Shown: positions 59,230-64,000 of the stretch, in pieces
How the letters are laid out: each line of letters opens with the position of its first letter
Numbering within the stretch: the stretch's first letter is position 1
NCBI GenBank assembly: GCA_947247005.1
Contig: OX365945.1
Coordinates: 13,956,501 to 14,020,500, forward strand
DNA length: 64,000 nt
Source of the DNA: Spisula solida
Taxonomy: Eukaryota; Mollusca; Bivalvia; Venerida; Mactridae
Direction of reading: 5' to 3'
Made by a program: the position numbers and the translations under genes
The notes under the pieces: model-generated
The model's input: the letters and a program-made list of their open reading frames with translations, nothing else
Database searches by the model: none
Told to the model about the DNA's origin: nothing

Positions 59230-61000
59230 AACGGCAGCATGGGTAGCCAATGCATAAGCTGAAGATTTTGTTCCGTGCTTCATTCTTGCCAATACATCTT
59301 TCAGAAAGTTTTGATATCTTTGTCATTGTTTAATTCTTGAATAATGGCCAGTTTTGAATCCAAAATAGAGGTACCATTTTCTTTAAAGCTAGGTGTTGCC
59401 TACTATGTGAATTTTCACTATCAATATACAAAGCAAGTTTCATTTTTGGAAAGATGAAACATGATTCGAATTAGAATTTTACAAATGGCCCTAATTCTAT
59501 ATTGGAGCTAGAGTTATAATTATTACATATGCCATAAAACAGTGTATTGTTGTGAGTAGTACATCCGTTATATCCAGCAATTATAGTGATAGTGATTCCA
59601 AGCTTAGCTTATAATTTAATATTTGCCAAGCATTATGTCTGGAAAAACCCACTTAAATTCGCACTTTTCGTTTATATGTTTTAACCCCAAAAATAGGATT
59701 TCACAAACTAGTATGGAACTAGAGTTTTAGTATGTTATAAGACACCAATAATAAGTCCAATATTGTAATATGATTCAACGATAATGTCCGTGTATCGTTT
59801 TTCATGAATATTAAGGTAACTGTCCTGTTCTATATATGGAAAAAATATGTCTCAAAACACTAATACACGCATAAAAAGCCGATTTTCTTAATGACTTACA
59901 TTGATCTCAGATTCACAACCATCGTTTTCCAACCCCGAGAACCTTCCTCTTCAATAAAAAAATAGGTTGTGAAATGTTCTACCATGGGGAGCACAGGTAA
60001 CTGTTTCATTGATAAAAAGTTTCTTTTACAAAATTTATGTTATCTTAGAAAGGTGTATTTGTACTTAAGTGGTCAGATTTTCATGGTTTCAAAAACAAGA
60101 ATTGGCTTTCGATATCTTCATAAAGAAATTACCATCATAGCCAACATTGTTTGAACTACCTCCATGCAAAATCCCATCGTAATTTATCAAATAGTTAAAA
60201 AGTTATACCATGAAATGTATACCATGGTGTCCAGTCAGTCACTGAGGTGCATTCAATAGAAACGACAATGCTATTCTGAATCAGAAAAAAGAAAGTGAGT
60301 TCACGCCTTATGGGTTTATTTTCTTATTCATTGACGGATTTTTAAAACATTGATATCAAATTAAAGACGAAGCTCTCTAGTTTCTGATTATATACAAATA
60401 TTAAAACTAACACCAGTATTAATGAACTGTTAATTAAAAACAAACTGCACCTCAGTGACCGAGTGGTTAATTTCCCGTGTTATAAACCTTTCTAAGATAT
60501 TATAAATTTTATAAAAAAAAAATTCTTTTTATTTACTCTTTATTAATGATACAGTTACCTGTGATGGGGAGTGGTATCCGACCAAAAAAGCAACCTTGGC
60601 CACTAGCCTAATAAATGGAATGTAATATATGACTGCTTAAATAATCTGACTTTTTATTTATGAAATACAGTCGTTTTTTACTCGACTGTTGATTACCTTC
60701 GTATTTAGAAAACCGATGATTCCTCTAAGCTGGTGATATTGCTACCTAGATCATGTTTGACTGCGCAAGTTTAGCAATTCACCGGGACCTTATGATGTTT
60801 TTTCTTTCACTCGCTGTATGTCTACGTCGGTGCACTGAATGCAGCAAGCGATTTTTTCTTGAGAACTTTGTCATGTCACAAACGGCTGGACTTTGAGTCT
60901 ATTTGAACATCGTTGTGTGCAGTGCGGATGCCTCTCAACTGTTTCCATCGGAAAAAAAGTATGACATAGTGTTCGACATGAACACCAAGCTAGAAACAGG
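59230..61000. other. Unassigned AT-rich DNA
   Basis: No gene supported. Phrases on the theme 'gtgaaatgt-taccatgg...gg-aactg' occur near 59970 and 60210. The flanks of 60240-60480 share ctgaggtgca-tt / aactgcacctcagtgac in inverted orientation, hinting at a small inverted-repeat element. Confidence 0.35.
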
Positions 61001-61013
61001 TTTAACGTAGTAA

Positions 61014-62150
61014 TTGTACTTTGCAAAATTTGTATTGATATTAAAGTTGTGTATTTTTTTTTCAACATGTCTAACACAAACGTTCAAATGTACCAAGAAA
61101 CGGATACAGACCTCCAGCGTGAAGAACAAGTCCAAAGGCCTCCAAATTCTGACCAATCAGACGCTCACAGTGCACTATAAACTTTCTACAAGTGTTAAAA
61201 AACTCAAAAGCAGCCACCATGAGACAGCAAGCTTATCTAACAAAGATAATGACCATGCCAATGTCACATCCAATGGACTCACCACGTTGGATGGTGACGT
61301 CCTAGCCAAGGGCAGCACCAATGGATCTAGCAACTACTACAGCCAGCCACGCAACCAGTGAACCGGTTAGTTTGACAAGAGGCCTGGTCTAGAGTGCCCT
61401 CATCCAGCGTGCCATTGCCACAACAGTCTGCAGCATCTACAGGGTTGACCCTGTCGCAATGGTGTACGGCAACTCAATCGTCGCATACCACGATATCACC
61501 AACATCATCCCAAAGCTCCATTGCATACAACTGCACAGCGTTTTAAAACATGTGGCAAGACCAACCCAGCAATATACCACTGGATTTGCTTCTAAAAACC
61601 AAACCGATCTACAGTCTGTCCTGGGACGCCTGCCTGCTGCAACATCACCCTCACCGATGGGCATGAACACTTCATTACAAGCTCCAGTTTCCCCCATCTT
61701 ACTAGGGCTGGTGGCTTACGACCCCCTCGATGGATGGTGGAGTATCAGCTACAACAAGAACAAACCAACGAAGAACCACTTCCGACAAGGGCAAGACAGG
61801 AGGTGTCATATGTACCAACTTCATTGCAGCAGAGCATCCCCGGTAACTACACGCATCACGTCTCTGGTTATTTCAGCTGCTCCAACCACTTCAACAGCCA
61901 GCACATGTACTACATCTGAGCCCCCAACCAGTGACCATATACACACCACCATCTTGGATGCTGCTCAGCTGCTTGAAAACGACACAAGGGCAATCAGATG
62001 TCAAGAGAAGACGCTCTGAACAAAGTCGATGATGAGTTATCCTGGATGGAGAGAAAGCTACACCAGGTGGTAACTTCGTCCGAGGTTAAGACCAAGGACA
62101 CCACATTGAAGGAAAACCTGTCAGACAGGAGCACTAACTCTTAAGACCAA
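61014..62150 (+). pseudogene. GC-richer coding-like block, unrecognised
   Basis: Base composition changes sharply here toward C-rich, balanced codons. Frames 61014-61361 and 61459-62019 are open on the plus strand. A third frame gives VEYQLQQEQTNEEPLPTRARQEVSYVPTSLQQS (61734-61919). Further on, about 61997-62143, ALNKVDDELSWMERKLHQVV...TKDTTLKENLSDRSTNS ends at a stop. The coding-like signal moves between frames, so this looks like a broken, possibly retroposed, Gln/Thr/Ser-rich gene. I recognise no domain. The minus-strand frame 61437-61697 is probably a shadow. Confidence 0.35.
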
Positions 62151-62199
62151 AGTCATGAATTCTGCAGTGTCATCCACTAGGCCGAAACCAAAATACTCC

Positions 62200-63830
62200 T
62201 GTAAGACGTACCATTTAAATTTGAGTTACCTACTAACTTTTCATTGTCCAACAATTAAAAATTCCAATTAATTTCACATACTGAAGTCTTATTCCGCTGA
62301 ATCCGCTTACTATACATAGTCATGTTTTGCCAGACGTTTGGATAAAGTCACTACGTGATTATCTCACGTGATGTGTGCGGTAGGTCCGCATATTCCTCCG
62401 GCCAATTGATAAAAATAATAATATTTCGTCAGTGGAGTGACATATTTTCAATTATACTAGAGTATATAGACTTAGCCGAAGTTCAGAAATTAGTCTCCAG
62501 GACCCGGTTGCTCAAAGCAGCGTTAAATCTAACATAGCGTTTTATAGGTTAACAGCCCGTTAAAAGTAACTGTAGCGATAACTTGGGTTCCTAAATTAAC
62601 ATTGATGATAACGTTGGGTTTTAGCGTTAAAGTTAACTGAGGTTACCTCAATTAAGGTGGCTCGGAACTTTCCGAGTTCGTAATCAAACGTTGACATATT
62701 TACTTAAAAATTAGTACGGACGTATATCATGAATTGATATCAAGTATGGATGAATTAATTCTAGATTCAAATATTTAATATTCTACCTAGGATCAATATA
62801 CAGCTTATATTTACTCCCTGAGATTCTACTTAATAGATTTCTTATATTCCTAATTCCTTTTAAAATGGTGATAATTGCAAGATATTTATTTTCTTTCATA
62901 TGTAAATTTAATTAATATCAAATATCTTAAACACTTAACATAGTATTTGTAATATATTTTTTGTTCAATGGAATGTATAATACAATCACATGTAAGTTTA
63001 CCTCCTGATTTTGTATGGATACATTTTGCACATAGCTTGATTATGTATTTATATGTCTCATATAATTCTATTTAATGAAGGGTTAGAAAGGTGTATTGTT
63101 AGGAGATAGTGGATACCCCTGTTGTCAGTTTTTATTGACACCCTACCTCAATCCAGCCAATGCAAGTGAAGAGAGGTAATTTTTCTTTTATGAAATTTTG
63201 GTGCAGAAAAGCTATAATGATAATATTATCTATACATGACAGTATGATTATTTATCCATTGTTGTGCATAGATGCTTTACTTATTTAGTTATAGAATTGT
63301 AAAAAATACATTTATATAAAATTATATATCTTTAGTTTACACCCTTTTAATGTTAACTGTGCAAAACAGATTAACATTGTGCAAGTATTGAAATTTAGTT
63401 CAATCTGCAGCTAAAATTTGAACAAAAATCCATGTGTTGCGCCTTATATGCATAGATAGAACATTGTATTTTTCCTGGTAACTGGCAAGAATAACATGGT
63501 GAGGTTGTGTATATCAGCACTTAGACATCAAATTTTGAAGCAGTTTTACTTGTTTAAAATATATTGCAAATATAACATCATGCTTCTGAAAATAACATAT
63601 ATATAATATATATGCCAATCTTATTCAATTTGCAAAATATTCACAATGACTATTATATTGACCCTTATCCAATTTTGAGTAGTATACAGTAGTGTTTACA
63701 ACATGCTTAAAGTGCATATAAACTATACTACTCAATATTGAGTGAGGGTCCATAAATGTATTTTAAGGAGTTATTCCTGACTTGTGATTTAAGAAATTAA
63801 TCCTGCAATACTTAACTAACAATGCATTTC
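62200..63830. other. Intergenic or intronic AT-rich DNA
   Basis: 62497-62680 contains ggacccggttgctcaaagcagcgttaaatct and repeated cgttaaagttaac phrases, resembling a dispersed repeat end. The rest is very AT-rich and probably intron of the gene whose exon follows. Confidence 0.4.
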
Positions 63831-63837
63831 GCTGCAG

Positions 63838-63911
63838 ATATAGCGACACGCAACGCAATAGAGAGAATGTTTGGGGTATGGAAAAGGAAATTTCATGTTC
63901 TGCATTCAGAG
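63838..63911 (+). CDS. Exon of a HARBI1-like (PIF/Harbinger-derived) nuclease, partial
   Basis: A 74-nt exon between an acceptor (catttcgctgcag) and a donor (TCAGAG|GTATAT). It reads [20 protein letters not shown] then LHSE. This matches the segment of Harbinger transposase/HARBI1 proteins (RxxIERxFGxxKRRF) that carries the third catalytic acidic residue, here the E of IERMFG. The upstream exons are not visible in the preceding 1.5 kb and the downstream part lies beyond the window, so whether this is a host gene or a transposon copy cannot be decided. The short exon with clean splice sites favours a spliced gene. Confidence 0.65.
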
Positions 63912-64000
63912 GTATATATCTTAAAACATTTACACATTTTTAAATTCTTATATTGCATGTTATACATCATGCAGACTGATTACCTTGACTCAGCCCTGCC

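Noticed and set aside
1..64000. CRISPR array or bacterial defence system
   Set aside because: The tandem arrays have no unique spacers, and introns, SINEs and mariner elements show eukaryotic DNA.

Overview
This window looks like non-coding, repeat-dense nuclear DNA of an invertebrate, most likely a bivalve mollusc. The base composition is AT-rich. Genes have GT-AG introns. There are tRNA-derived SINEs, several dispersed repeats of bivalve type (arms ending in GACGGACGGACGG, 'gtgacctagtttttgacc' units, 'gtgtcgcc...ggcgacac' ends, 'accggtaggggac' ends), mariner-like elements starting TA|CGAGGGG, and remnants of several transposon gene families. The species assignment is inference. I see no rRNA gene, no convincing functional tRNA, no CRISPR array and no bacterial-style operon.

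Layout. 1-2350 is a large 42-bp minisatellite with decayed edges. 2350-5100 holds a tRNA-derived SINE, a 21-bp minisatellite and fragments of dispersed repeats. 5103-26290 is an old, noncoding tandem segmental duplication (unit A about 5103-15210, unit B about 15541-26288). Because the two units are paralogous, insertions in one unit can be read against the other: a Penelope-like reverse transcriptase remnant and a 42-bp minisatellite occur only in A, while a mariner-like element, a 35-bp minisatellite and a 720-bp insertion occur only in B. 26290-37600 is mostly unassigned AT-rich DNA with a SINE, two copies of a 370-bp inverted-repeat element and one mariner-like element.

37600-48200 is the most interesting part. 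A decayed DDE-type transposase gene on the minus strand (44417 down to 39079) is split by an insert of about 2.7 kb. The insert carries an intact two-exon gene for a Crypton-type (DUF3504) tyrosine recombinase, 525 aa, with all five expected catalytic residues visible. Removing the insert at a shared GAT triplet leaves the host transposase frame continuous. The host element is flanked by repeated GTTAACGTATCTTA motifs, in opposite orientation on its two sides. Palindromes of 100-140 bp lie beside recombinase exon 2.

48300-54240 holds two bivalve dispersed repeats and a decayed transposon gene (SWIM zinc finger, acidic repeat linker, Ulp1/C48-type protease, PHD finger) between short terminal inverted repeats; another dispersed repeat is inserted in it. 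54240-59000 is a mosaic of three repeat families. 59000-63830 is largely unassigned apart from a comparatively GC-rich, coding-like block at 61000-62150. At 63838-63911 there is a single exon of a HARBI1-like (PIF/Harbinger-derived) nuclease whose gene must continue past the window.

The only protein gene that reads intact is the tyrosine recombinase. Everything else coding is broken, partial or unrecognised.
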